Numbered from the stretch's first letter, positions 8,801 through 19,093 are shown. The stretch: DNA of 31,285 bases from a bacterium (GCA_030528665.1 JAUMYK010000014.1:1-31285), one strand, 5' to 3'. Numbers and translations: made by a program. Notes: generated from the sequence alone by a model not told the origin.

Positions 8801-9404
8801 ATTTTAGGGTATTTATCCCAAACTCTTTTAGTACACCACCCACCGTTGTTGCTTCATCGGTTGCTTTTAATTTTCCAAAGAGATTATCGTTTCGCTCCTG
8901 CTCTTCTTGAGGTCTAAGGAGTCAAAATTTACTCCCACCTCCCCACTGATGCACATCCTCTTGCTCTATCATTCCCAGTTCTTGCAATACCCCTTTATCC
9001 CCATTAAGATACCTGGTTAGTTTTTCCTGAAAATCAGGATCAACCTCCTTAAAAGTAGTTAAAATCAACTCATCAGACACCGTGCTTGGAATATGATATA
9101 GTGATCTAAATACATCTGCAAACTCAGAAATTCTTAATGTAACATCATTTTTTACAAAATCTTGTGTTGATTGTGTAGACATTTTTTGATTAAAAAGCTG
9201 GTTCTGCACCTCCATTCTTCCTATCTTTTGTTCTTTTTCTTTAACTAAAGGCAAAACTTGTTGATACAACTGTTTTTGTTTTTCTATTTTTTGTAAAGGG
9301 TCAGAAAAACCCATAGCATCAACAGTTTCTAGTAGTCTTTTGATTTGCCCCTCATCTAATCACGGAAAGCGAATAGATAAAGCTGTTTTTTGTTGTTCAT
9401 TCAT
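5814..9404 (-). CDS. Giant virion protein with C-terminal nuclease-like, ADP-ribosyltransferase-like and DGRH domains
   Basis: A 1196-aa protein containing about 30 in-frame TGA codons. The N-terminal half is helical with long Gly/Ala-rich stretches (DPVGVISDILSVLSPVSGAL), as in internal or ejection proteins. From about residue 830 the domains are: a BECR-nuclease-like region (QKHGPFSHENLIAT, then ANGAVVVTHF-type strands, KRENGAVVVTHFEP); an ART-like domain with ITLYRG (Arg970), YTDSKKVAQGYGEKI (about 985-1000) and a late KGYDYVKFNDFG strand; and a final ParB-like element with NLVLEDGRHLLEAYRKLG. This set is typical of phage polyvalent proteins delivered with DNA, which modify or cut host targets. 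The start overlaps the upstream stop (TAATG); an in-frame ATG at 9410 is an alternative. Domain identities are pattern-based. Confidence 0.75.
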
Positions 9405-12121
9405 TATCATACAATATAGGATAAATGATTTTGGATATGAGAAACATCGCCTACTCACACATTTACTTGACTACCACTTAACGAGCTTAATTTATCAGCC
9501 ACTTGTTTTGCAGTATCTCGTTTTACTCAAGCAACTTGAGCAAATACGCCAATTCTTTCACTATTTCCCCCTCCTATTACATAACTTTTATACTCCTCTA
9601 ATCTTTCATTATAGGTTTTTGCATACTCATTATATAAAGCCTGTGATGATCTCAAGAAATCTGCTCTTTGAGTAGGAGTGAGCCTTGTCCCATCTATTAC
9701 CCTATTGTAAAGATTGAAGATTTTATCGCTGACAGATCAAGCATTTTGTGCATTAGCATACTCACTTTCTCTTACAGTAGAATTTGGATCAAGGATTTTC
9801 ATATAAGCAAAGATTAACGACATATCTCCTGCAGCTGTTCCTAAGGTTGAAGCACTTTTTACCGTATTATACATTCCTTGAACCGTTTTAAAATTCTTGA
9901 TTTCAGGCAGATTATTAAACTCTTTTCTCAGCTGTGTAATTTCAGATTTTTGCTCTTTGGTTTCAGATACTGTTCCAGTAGCTTCTTGATAAGCATATGC
10001 TTGTTCAGTAAATTGATCCAAAGATATCCCCATACTTTTTAATTTTCCATCTGAGGGGAGTTTTCCATTAGAAAGGTATGCTTTATATAGCTCAGCTCTA
10101 GTCTCTACATACCCTCAAGCTCCACTAACACTATAGCCAAACGCTCAAAAATTCCTTCTATCTCGTCTTTCTTCATTGTAATACATTCTTTGAATTACCT
10201 TTGCCTTGTCTTCTTGAGAAAGACTAAGCCAATCTTCATCCTTCATCCCAGTATGTGTCCATCTTTTCTTTCATTCTTGATTATAAAAGATGCTCCTATT
10301 CGGATCATTTGCTATTTTATCAAAAGCGTTCATTGTAACTTCTACTCCATTACCCAACAGTTTTGCAGTATATAAAGTACTTCCCTTTGAGTCTATAAAT
10401 GGATCCCCTCTTACATAATCTATACCCTCTACCATCTCCAGCGATTTAGCCACGTCAGTAGTCATAGCAGTGGGATTATTGTGTCTATTAGCTCTTCCCT
10501 TCATTTGATAGTCTGTAAACTCTCCTCCTACTTCCAGTTGTGGAAGCCTGTATTGCTGAGTTACTGGATCATACTCGTATTTTTGTCATCCAATATCTAC
10601 TAATTGAGGAGCTTTCGCCTCATTACTGATCCCATATTGCCTATTCATCAGCATTTTATATCCACTCTTCCCTTGCAATGGCTCAGTAAAATTCTTTCTC
10701 ATCGCCTCTCCTACGCTGATCTTTTCCCTCTTTGCTTGCTCAATAATATCTTGAGCTGCTTGGGCTTGAGGTCTGAGAATAATTGAGCCAAAGTCTTTAT
10801 AGTATGGCTCCAATGCTTGCATCACTGCATTAAATTGAATCTTTGGGTCTTTAGAGTTGATGTCAGAGAGTTCAGCCTGAAGCTCAGCTTTTTTTCTGAT
10901 CTGTTCTAGCTCTGCATCCCTTTTTTGCTGGGGGGTTTCAAATTCCATCAACCCTTTTGCAAAGCCTAAAGCCTGCATTTTATCACTCAGCTCCATTCTT
11001 TGGATTTCTATCCCCTTAAGATCAGCTTCTAAATTTTTCCCTGCCATATCTACTGCAAATTGTACCTCTCCTCTTGATCTGATGTAGTCTCTATGAAGCT
11101 CATTTTTTCTTTTGAGGAGTTTGTAGCTCCTATCTTGCAGGATTGCATTGAGCTGAGTTCTTGGGATTCCAGGATACTGCTTCATTAAATCTTCCCTGAG
11201 GGTATCGAGACTATCATCAATCTCTTCCATCTCCCTTTGAGCATCCAGCATTTTGTTTTTATGCTTCTGGATTTCAGGAGCTTTGAGACTTTCCTTGTAC
11301 TGTTCGATAATTTCTTCTTTATAGTCAACAACTCCTAAATACTCTTTTGCTTTTTCTATCAAAATTTCTTCTTGCTTTCTTTCTTCCTTGACGCTTTCCC
11401 CATCCATAAGTTTTTGTCCTACCATTGCATTATGCTTAGCATTAGACATTGCATTCATTTTCTCTTCATAAGCCAAGTATTCATTATACCTCTCAGGGTC
11501 TTGGGTTTTCAAAAGTTCTAAATCTGACTGACTATATTGCCCATTCAGTAGTCCCTCTCTCAATTTTTCCACACTTCCAGTCCTCATTGCTCCTAGTCTT
11601 CCATATTGGAGGTATTGAGATTGGATATTTCTCACAGTGTTATGAATATCACGATCGCTTACCCCCTGAGCCTCACTCCTTACATATCTATACACTGTAT
11701 TATAGTCAAAGCTATTGGGATTTTGGGTATAGAGGGTCTGAGCAATATGTGCATCTCTTTGCTTTCTATACACCTCATCCGTTTGATAGCCAAACTGTGG
11801 AGCTCCTTGTCCTTGTTGCTCAGTGGACTGTTGAGTTGATTGTTGACTTGTTTGTTCCTGCACTGCTCATTGGCTTTGGACTTCTTGTTGCTGAGTCTGC
11901 TGAGACTCTTGATACTGCGGTTGACTTTGCTGAACTTCCTGTACAGGAGCAGTCTGTTGAGGTGCTGGTTGTGGTTGAGGAGATTGTCCCTGTAGTTCCT
12001 GATTATACCTCTCAGCAAACTTCCTAAAGTTTGCATCCTTTGCATTCTGCCTCATAAATTGATCCCTCTGCTGTTGATTCAGAGCCTCAAACTGCTGTTT
12101 TGCTTTATTATAATCAAACAT
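9404..12121 (-). CDS. Giant coiled-coil virion protein, 905 aa (internal/ejection protein)
   Basis: The N-terminus (residues 1-120) is very rich in Gln and Pro, with repeated QQ and PQP. The centre (about 120-480) is highly charged coiled coil, and the remainder is mixed helix and includes DPNSTVRESEYANAQNAG. About ten TGA codons are read as Gly. Around residue 308 it carries TLREDLMKQYPGIPRTQL, also found in the protein at 18131-19045. Length, coiled coils and position between lysis genes and the next giant protein suggest an internal virion protein that forms part of a DNA-ejection channel. It lacks the tape-measure neighbours of long-tailed phages. The end overlaps the next start by one base, so translation is coupled. 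Confidence 0.7.
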
Positions 12122-12146
12122 CTTCCCATCCTAAAAATCTAAAAAC

Positions 12147-12686
12147 CTAACTCTTCAATACCTTACTATACTCAATCGTCGCATTCAAGAGTCTCAAGGC
12201 TTCATCATACGCCTGTGTTCTCTGTTTAATCATCGCCTCTACATAGAGAGCCTCTTGTCTGAAGTTTTCCTCGATCTTTGCGTTTCTCAGCACGATTGAG
12301 TAGAAATTCAGCGGATAAGCCTTGACTCTGATGGCATTCTCTCAGAGTCCGTTCCCTGAGTTCTTCCCTGAGCCGTTCTGTTCGAGGACAAAGACTTGCC
12401 CACTCGTTACACGGTCAACGATAGCGATATGCCCATATCTTCCTTTGGTACTGATGATGATGTCGCCTTGCATCAGGTCGCTTGTACCTTGTAGGATTTT
12501 CCAGCCTTTGAAGAGCTTATTTTTATGCACCTCTTTAGCGTTCCCCAAAGCTCAGATCGTCCCCATATCGAGGACTTGACTGCAGTACAGTTTGATCAAG
12601 TCTACGCATTGATACTTGAATGCTCTGTCATAGTCTATACGCTTATTGAGCCACTTCTTTTTGAAGTCTACATATTTTCTTAGCAT
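12147..12686 (-). CDS. CHAP-domain peptidoglycan hydrolase (endolysin candidate)
   Basis: A 179-aa protein. CHAP cysteine amidohydrolase/peptidase features: KYQCVDLIKLY with catalytic Cys27, GDIIISTKGRYGHIAIVDRV with catalytic His86, and VLEQNG with the third polar residue (about 102-104). The C-terminal 55 residues form a helical tail (NAKIEENFRQEALYVE) that may bind the wall or another virion part. It cleaves peptidoglycan peptide links or the sugar-peptide amide; which one is not visible. The start at 12686 has the leader TTTTTAGTTTCTACATTC. It sits just after a papain-type peptidase and a holin, forming a lysis cassette. A role as virion-associated lysin is the alternative. Confidence 0.85.
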
Positions 12687-12703
12687 ACTTTTGAATGTAG
12701 AAA

Positions 12704-13477
12704 CTAAAAATTTTTCTGCACAAAATCTAGCACCTGCTCTTTGCTCATATTCCATTGATGATTTTGCTGGAGACAAACCTTGCGGAGCATAGAGTTAGCA
12801 AAATTCATAGCTTTTTTCTCCTCATCAGTTCCGTACTTCCATTGATTGGAGATAATCTGTACAGCATCCCAGAGTCTCTTTTTGTACAAGAGTTTGCTCA
12901 TTTTTACCGTATCATCGGTATCAAGCACGACATAGGCTTGAGAAAGGCAGTAGTCCAGCTCCTCATCAGGAGCAGAAAAATAGCCACCTCTTCCCCAATT
13001 TTCTCCTCGTGAATTAACAAACTTCACATCTCCTAGCTCATCAAGATCACAGGCACAAACAGAATGGGCAAATCCCCCTGAGGTAGTTCTCCTCGTGAGC
13101 ATCCCCATATCCTTGGTCGTCTCTCGGTCTACTTTTGTGAGGACGACTAGGAGTAAATAACCAGACTTCAAGAGCTTTTTTATTGTCGCAGCCTTCATCT
13201 GTTCTTTAGTCAGTGAACGATAGGCAGCGATATAGCCCACATCCTTGGCATACTTCAGAGCCATATCAGGAGTCAACGCTCCCTGTAGGTCTGCTGGATA
13301 CCTTGAGTTTACGAGTTCAAAAAAACTCGCTCAGTCCAAATACTCCCATTCTCCTCCTACGGCTTTCCGCTTAGGGTCTTTGTATCAATTTATGATGTTA
13401 CAGAGGGCAAAAGCGGTACAGCTTCCCTCTTCTCCTTGGTCTGGGATGAATTTGAGTCAGCTTCGCTTGTAGGTCAT
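12704..13477 (-). CDS. Papain-family (C1A) cysteine peptidase
   Basis: A 257-aa protein with the papain triad in order: DQGEEGSCTAFALCN with oxyanion Gln14 and nucleophile Cys20, GGFAHSVCACD with His138, and FVNSRGENWGRGGYFSAP with Asn155, the usual NSWG..WG..GY strand. No propeptide or signal peptide is seen: the catalytic Gln is 14 residues from the start, so the enzyme is made active or kept as a virion or cytoplasmic protease. The ATG overlaps the holin stop as TAATG. Its place between holin and CHAP lysin suggests a role in lysis, possibly degradation of host surface protein or S-layer, or in processing of virion proteins. C1A peptidases are uncommon in phages. Confidence 0.88.
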
Positions 13478-13953
13478 TATTCTCACTGTTTAGGGTCTAA
13501 AGGTTTTTTTGGTAATTCAGGAGTCTTGCTGAGCAGAAATTCTCAGAGCTTCCTCATCAGGATGTCAAACACATCCATCTCAGGGAGGTCTTTCCCGGTG
13601 TTGATGTTGTAGATATGACGGATGATGCTGTAACCCTCAGCGATGACCAGCATTGCCATTATCGTGTCTGAGAGGGGTTTGGTGTTCTCAATACCTGCTC
13701 CTTTGAGAATCAACACGCCTATGAAAGGGAGCCCCCATCTCGTCAATTTTCTTCAGAGTCATTTGTACATATTGGTACTACTGACCTTTCCTCAATTATA
13801 TACTGCATGAGTAATACCTAAGATATAATCCAATAACATCAGTGCGGAGAGAATGATGATTACATCTCCTCTCATTCCAAAGTAGTCGAGAATCGCCCCA
13901 ATAGTCAGCCCTCCAAAGAGCGTCTTAGTAACTGCAAAGCTTGTTGTTTCCAT
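13477..13953 (-). CDS. Holin (phage holin 4 / toxin-secretion type)
   Basis: A 158-aa protein. After METTSFAVTKTLFGGLTIGA comes a hydrophobic helix containing IIILSALMLLDYILGI, then a short cytoplasmic loop with KVSSTNMYKGLGRKLTR, then further hydrophobic segments (LPFIGVLILKGAG and TIMAMLVIAEGYSIIRHI). This D-Y-I-x-G...K-G..RK layout is the signature of the phage lysis holin 4 family. Five in-frame TGA codons. It would form pores that release or activate the lytic enzymes encoded next (papain-type and CHAP). The upstream leader is TTTTATATTACTTAAAC. Confidence 0.85.
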
Positions 13954-13981
13954 TGTGTTTAGTGTTTAAGTAATATAAAAG

Positions 13982-14665
13982 TTAAAGTCCAAATTCTTCT
14001 TTAGTGTGATTATAGTAGTCGATCACTTCTTGATCAGTTCGTTTTTTCGCTGAGATGATTGCTTCAGCCATACGCCCTTGGTAGTTCCGATATACAAGTC
14101 TTTTGAGTCAATAACTACTGTAGTTAGAGTTATTATTGAGGATTTTTACACCGTTCACATAAATGTTATGATTCCAGTTTCCATAGCCCTCTTGTATGGC
14201 AACATGATGCCATTTATGAGACTCAAAGGCATTTGTATTAAATCTAGGAGTATAATATCCACTGGATCAGAGCGCAATTCTATTTTGGTTCATATCTACA
14301 CTAAAAAGGTACTCATTACTATAGTCATTCCCTGACATCCCTATTACAAACTCACTGGTATGAGGCTGTATCCATAGTGAGATGGTTTTCCATCCTCCTC
14401 TTGGGACATCGATATTGATGATAGCTTTATTGATGTCTGCATATCCACCAATATAGCTAATACTCCCTGACTCAGAGCTAGGTCTACCACTAGGAGAAAG
14501 ATTTTGACTATTCTGCCTAAGGGGCAAATAGTAAAAATCTTGCGTGGTAGGATGATATTGATAGCCAGTAGGTCGGAGTTTCTGTTCTCCGAGATAGGCA
14601 GTACTAATAGCCATATCTCATAGTTTTATTGCTTGTAGAGCTTTATCTCATAATTGGATTGGCAT
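13982..14665 (-). CDS. LamG/concanavalin-like tail-associated protein, 227 aa
   Basis: The N-terminus contains the repeated LGDKALQAIKLGDMAIS, an LGD-repeat segment common just before receptor-binding domains of phage tail proteins. The rest fits a LamG-like jelly roll: SISLWIQPH-type strand (TISLWIQPHTSEFVI), then SHKWHHVAIQ and NIYVNGVKI, and the late strand RNYQGRMAEAIISAKKRT. Such domains bind glycans. It overlaps the tail-fibre stop by one base (TAATG), so both are made together; it may be the fibre tip or a second receptor-binding protein. Confidence 0.75.
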
Positions 14666-16806
14666 TAGGTATCTTTTATGAGATAAAGCGTATTTGGGTC
14701 TTTAGTCACAATTGCATCATATTGTTGCTGAGTACCAGCCCAGACTTTCAATTCTGTATTCTCATTCAGGTTTTTTAGACTGTTTACTTTAGTGATAGTA
14801 TTAACATCTCCATTGATCGTCTTATTTGTGAGCATCGCTGGTGCTGTATTTTTAGTAGCATCACTCGTATTATCTACATTTCCTAGCCCTACCTGATCCT
14901 TGGTATGGGTATGGCTAGCTGGAGTATACGCTGTAGGTTTATTAGCAATTTGGCTCCATTCTGGGGTAATATCCGCTACGAGTGTCCAATGTGACTCACT
15001 ACTTGGTGTTGTTCCACTCAGCACCCATCTTTCTCCATTATCAGACTGGACTACACAATCGCCTTTCTGCACTTGTGTTGTTGTCAGAGCTAATCTTGCA
15101 GACTTATTTGCTACCACAACAGTCTCTACCGTTGCTATCACTGGCAAGAGTGCAGGATCAATTTTTTTATTTGCATCTAAGCCAACATATCCGTTAGCCT
15201 GATTTTTCTGAGCAGTAGACTGTTTAGTATTCAAAACATCCTGTAGTCCACTAACTCCATTGATGCTATGACTATGATTAGCATTTGCCTTCCCTTGAAG
15301 CCCATTCTGCAACTCCTGTTTCGTTGCCAGTCCTGAGACATCAGGCACTGAGACACTAGCTACCTTCTCATCCACATACTTTTTATTAGCAGAGTGATTA
15401 GGAGCAGTAGGATTTGGCACATTCCTCTCAAAATGCTCTTTAATTTTGACAAGTCTTCTTCCGCTCACGAGCCTCCCCGTTGCCAGTGTTGCATTGCTGA
15501 TCTCAGCCTCAGGAATTTCTGCGTAGGTATTGTTATGTCCAGCACCGAACATCTGATAGTACTGCCCATCATACCAGAGTTGGACTTTGATATTACTGTT
15601 GGGGTTTCTATGCAAATTCAGCATATTCGTCCCTACATTGTAGTATCCAGCACGGATATGCTTTGCCCCACTACCATCGATATTGAGGGTTGGCTGGCTG
15701 GCTTGAGTTCCATTTACAAAGTTGACCAGTAATTGATCTCACTTTTTTGGGATATAGTTACCACTCGCTGTCGTTCCGATTTTGTGTTGGATGTTGTGTG
15801 CAGTAGCTACATTGACTTCTATGAGTTTAGAGGTACTAAACTGTGCATCTACCTCAGCCTTGCTGTAGACCTCAAGGTTGCTTCTCGCTTGCGCTTTATT
15901 AGTCAGTCCTGCTAAATTCTCTGATTTGAGCATATCCCCAGTTCCGCTCCCTGCTGGTCAGGTGATCAATGCAAAAGGGATGAGGTTCTTTCGCTGGCTT
16001 TCGCCTTGTAATCTCCACTGGATATGAGTCTGCCCAAGATTAAACTCTGGATTTTTTCCAGGATTACCTTGATCTCCTTTTTCCCCTTGAGGTCACTGTA
16101 TTCCCTGTACCCCTTGAATAAGTGAGAGTGGAATCAGATTTATTCGCTCTTCTGCTCACTGAAGTCTCCGTTGAATGTGGTTATCTCACAGATTAAATTC
16201 AGGATTCTTCCCATCTGCTCCATCCTCTCCATCTGCTCCATCATACAACCTAAACTGATGACTTGATCCATCGCTTTTTTGGATATGAATCGTATGCATC
16301 CCATCCAATGAGTTTGTAGTTATGCTCTCTATTCCTACACCATCCTCTACCGTAAAGGATTGATGGGAGCGGTCTGATTTATGGATGGTTATTGTAGTAG
16401 TTCTTCAGCTCTTGGACTTTGTTATTGCAGTAATGGAGACACCATCTTTTCCCTTAAGACTTTCAGTATCAAAAAGTGTGTTTCGGCTCTCTTCATTAGG
16501 GAATTTCCATTTAAATATTGTCCCCTCTAAAGAAAATTGTGGTGTCAATCCAACTTTTCCATCCTCTCCATCTGCTCCATCTTGGAGTTGGACTTGATAA
16601 CTTTCTCCATCTGTAGTATGAAGAGTAAGGGTAGTAGTTTTACCACTTTTTGAGGTGGTAATATTTGTTATTCCTATTCCTCTCAATTCCTCCTTATCAG
16701 CAAGTCTTACTTCTCCTGTTGAGGCATCCAAAATAAGAATTAAATCCTGATCAGTAACTCAGGTTTTTCTTTCTATTTCGTTTATTGGTTTTGCTGGTAT
16801 CGTCAT
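14665..16806 (-). CDS. Tail fibre protein, 713 aa
   Basis: The order of segments is typical for a trimeric fibre. The N-terminal attachment part contains DQDLILILDASTGEVRLADK. Three GSTGERGVTGAT-like collagenous or Gly-rich linkers follow (DGADGEDGADGKNP, IQGVQGIQGPQGE). Then come helical LNTKQ/KANANHSHS repeats, VNGTQASQPTLNIDGSGAKHIR, and ASHTHTKDQVGLGNVDNTSD, a well-known phage tail-fibre repeat. Six or so TGA codons are required, including in the collagen-like part. It would recognise the host surface. It is the second gene after the 17093-17132 promoter block and is followed directly by the LamG protein. Confidence 0.88.
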
Positions 16807-16825
16807 TCTATTTAGTACTTAAAGG

Positions 16826-17065
16826 CTAAACTCTACTCCTCCATACACTTACGATGGCGACTCTTCCGTTATTCCATTTACTCTTTACCTCCTTTCTCTC
16901 GTTCCATTTACTTGGTGCAGAATAGGCGGGATATGTTTGTATGATCAGAGCTTTTCAGTCCTTCGGATCAGTGAGAACTTTCATCATACCTATAAAAAGA
17001 GAGGCAAGGAGGTAGTACCTGCTCTTGGGTCATTTTTCTACTCTATCATTATGTCGGAGTGTCAT
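16826..17065 (-). CDS. Small basic protein, 79 aa
   Basis: Not recognised. Its C-terminal half contains SKWNERKEVKSKWNNGRVAI, with two near-identical KWN units. No TGA-free standard-code frame covers it; one TGA is read as Gly. ATG 17065 fits the leader spacing (TTTAGCTCTCC upstream); ATG 16987 would give a 53-aa product and has TTTTTAT only 8 nt upstream. It is the first gene after the promoter-like block and precedes the tail fibre, so a small fibre-assembly or baseplate part is plausible, without direct evidence. Confidence 0.55.
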
Positions 17066-17092
17066 CAGGGGATCAGGAGAGCTAAATTTTTA

Positions 17093-17132
17093 CCCCTTAT
17101 AGTTAAAAAACTTTTTCGTGCAGAAAAATAAG
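17093..17132 (-). promoter_or_regulatory. Late-type promoter block, copy A
   Basis: On the minus strand it reads TTATTTTTCTGCAC, then 12 nt, then AACTATAAGGGG. TCTGCA (17119-17124) and TATAAG (17096-17101) are 17 nt apart, a normal -35/-10 spacing. Over about 39 bases it matches the block at 26969-27010 with about five differences, and similarity extends upstream (AGAAGC, then an A/T run). It stands between the terminator of the NYN gene and the fibre/lysis/ejection operon. Confidence 0.65.
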
Positions 17133-17177
17133 AAGTATTTTCCGCTTCTTCTAGTGCTTTTCTCGTTTTTATTTTTT

Positions 17178-17213
17178 TAGAAAAAGAAAAAATCCTGAGG
17201 ATTAGTCAGGATT
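17178..17213 (-). terminator. Intrinsic terminator of the NYN gene
   Basis: The stem AATCCTGA (17191-17198) / TCAGGATT (17206-17213) is followed on the minus strand by TTTTTTCTTTTT. It overlaps the stop codon of the NYN gene, which lies at 17212-17214. Confidence 0.85.
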
Positions 17214-17895
17214 ATTCATTCACCCAATTTATAGGTATATTGAGTTCTTGTAATACCTCAGGCAAAGGAGAGTTATATAAATCCTCTTCTCTCATTATAA
17301 CGCTCTTCCCACAGGTATGAGCAATAGTTTGTCATTTTCTGCCAATAGGAATCACTGCTAGAAATTCTTTTTGCTTGATTCTTTTTATTGCTTCAATTGC
17401 AGGAGCAATATCGCTATCTCCAGTAATGATAATTGCTTTATCATACTTATCTTGCAAACCATCAATCACAATTTGTACTGCCATATTTACATCTGTTCTT
17501 TTTTCTTCATACTTGTTATATGTTAAGAGATCAGGAACTGGTAAATTTTTTATAACCTCTTTTTGGGTATCAATACGATCTCCATATTTTACAGACACAA
17601 TAGGATGACGCTTTTTTACAAAGGTTGCATCTTTTTCTAAATACTTACCTAAAATAATTTTTACACCTTTTCTTTGAAGGGCTCTTACATATTCTTTATG
17701 ATTCTCTACTCCCTCCTTATCCACATAAAAATAGGCAGAAAAGTAGTAAACATCTACCAACTTTTCGTTCTTTATATCAATATACTGTCTTGCCAATTGC
17801 TTATAATTGATCCAATAGTATTTTTTCCCAAAAGCTTTTTTGATTGCATGAAAGACATTAAACCCATCAATATATACACAGACTTTTTTCATCAT
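17212..17895 (-). CDS. NYN-domain (PIN-like, LabA/DUF88) ribonuclease
   Basis: A 227-aa protein. Acidic residues of the NYN/PIN active site appear in order: VYIDGFNVFH near residue 8, KRTDVNMAVQIVIDG about residue 135, and AIIITGDSDIAPAIEAIK about 155-172. Such proteins cut RNA with metal ions; several act in RNA turnover or in defence and counter-defence. It is monocistronic: own sigma70-like promoter (18022-18049), a structured leader with terminator (17903-18015), then the gene and its own terminator. The two ATG codons at 17893-17895 and 17890-17892 are both usable. Being inserted as an independent unit within the late operon suggests a moron-type gene. Confidence 0.85.
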
Positions 17896-17902
17896 TTTCT
17901 TA

Positions 17903-18015
17903 AAAAAACAAATTCCCTCCAATTGCTTGGAGGGACTCCATCCCAAACAAGTGGGACTCCGGTTAAAGTAGACACTTCCGATCCAGTGGAAAGAAAGGCT
18001 CTCTAACTCTTGGGT
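17903..18015 (-). ncRNA. Structured leader RNA with intrinsic terminator upstream of the NYN gene
   Basis: From the promoter at 18022-18049 the transcript would begin near 18015 with GGCTACCC. It contains several pairing options (GGCT/AGCC, CACT/AGTG, GGGA/TCCC) and ends in CCCTCCAA-GCAA-TTGGAGGG (17916-17935) followed by AATTTGTTTTTTT. This is an intrinsic terminator located only about 8 nt before the NYN start. It may be a small RNA of about 110 nt, or an attenuator that lets the NYN gene be expressed only on antitermination. No known riboswitch class was recognised. Confidence 0.5.
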
Positions 18016-18021
18016 AGCCTT

Positions 18022-18049
18022 AGTATAGTGAAATTAGAATAAAATGCAA
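18022..18049 (-). promoter_or_regulatory. Sigma70-like promoter for leader RNA and NYN gene
   Basis: On the minus strand TTGCAT (18044-18049) and TATACT (18022-18027) are separated by 16 nt. It lies downstream of the stop at 18131 and directly upstream of the leader RNA. Confidence 0.6.
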
Positions 18050-18130
18050 GGAAATGCTACAAAAATTTATCGCTCTTTATTCTATGTCACCTCTTTTGAT
18101 TGCATTACACGACCCTTTATTACACAAATC

Positions 18131-19045
18131 TTACTTTAACAAATAATCTAAATAAGTTCAGATATACCTCGTTTCACTATCGCTACTTGTTTGAAAACTC
18201 TTAATCAATGTCTTGATCTGCATCTGCGTTGCATAATCTTTTGTTTTAACAGTTGCTGCTATCCCATCCAACACATTTGCTTTACTACCTAATGCGGTTT
18301 TAGCCAAATCATAAGCTAATTTATCCATACGCTCCTGTTTTTCTTGCTCTTCTTGAGCCTTTTGTTTCGCAATCCTTTTCTCCTCCTCTTTTTTTTCTAG
18401 CTGATATTTGAGGGTATTTACTACGGCTTCCATTTCTCATATCTCTGGAGCATTAGGTAAGAATGTTTTTGCTTCACTGATTGCTTTTTCATAGTACTCA
18501 ATAGCATCATCTAGCCTTCCATTTTTTTCAGCTCTTCCTCCTTGTTCAAACAGATCTTGCATTCTCTTCATAGCATTCACTCTCCTTTCTTGCTCAGCTA
18601 CTACTTTTTCCATATACTGGAGCTTTCCTAAATCCCTTAGTCTTTCCAAATCTCTAATAATGCCAGCCCTTTCTGTAACGAGTGCATTATATCTTTTGAT
18701 ATATAACCCCTCTAACTGCCTTGTACTGATACCTGGATATTGTCTCATTAAATCCTCTCTGAGAGTAAATGATTCATCTCCTACTTCACTCAATCTTTGA
18801 TACAAATCTAATACTTTGGAAAAATCAGACTGATCCAATCACGCATAACATTCTGTTAAATGTTCATAACACCCACGATTATCTACTGTAGTGTTGTTTG
18901 GTGCTGTTCTGTAATACCCCTCAACATAAGTTCAATTTCCATTGGTAAAAGGCTCAACTGGAACAACTCTAGTAGCATATCCATTCACAAAACCTACTGA
19001 TCAGATAAGAATACATCCCCCTATAACAAGTAAATTTCTCTTCAT
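18131..19045 (-). CDS. Secreted or membrane-anchored coiled-coil protein with TPR-like motif, 304 aa
   Basis: The N-terminus MKRNLLVIGGCILIGSVGFV is a signal peptide or membrane anchor; the GGC could be a weak lipobox. A Cys pair follows (GCYEHLTECYAG). Residues about 95-115 contain TLREDLMRQYPGISTRQL, shared with the 905-aa virion protein. A TPR-like unit follows (NGRLDDAIEYYEKAISEA), then a Glu/Lys/Gln coiled coil (KKEEEKRIAKQKAQEEQEKQ). The frame crosses three TGA codons and ends at TAA 18131, adding GTYLDYLLK after a TGA that standard reading would treat as the stop. Exported phage proteins in tail regions include virion parts and superinfection-exclusion factors; which applies is unknown. 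Confidence 0.65.
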
Positions 19046-19093
19046 TTTCTTCTTAATAAAGGATAAAAGGACACTTCATAATAGTATGATGCC

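Noticed and set aside
11449..12027. A 192-aa open frame on the plus strand
   Set aside because: It is antisense to the Gln- and Pro-rich part of the 905-aa virion gene; low-complexity codons there create long shadow frames.
12708..12722. Third copy of the TTTTTCTGCACAAAA promoter core on the plus strand
   Set aside because: It lies in the last codons of the papain-type gene on the opposite strand and lacks the TATAAG box at the right distance.
14900..15732. Several plus-strand open frames of 70-110 aa opposite the tail fibre
   Set aside because: They are shadows of the repetitive fibre gene, without leader motif or protein-like composition.
17937..18015. Possible tRNA in the leader region before the NYN gene
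   Set aside because: CCCAA/TTGGG ends can be paired, but there is no T arm with TTC, no convincing D or anticodon arm, and the region lies between a promoter and a terminator.
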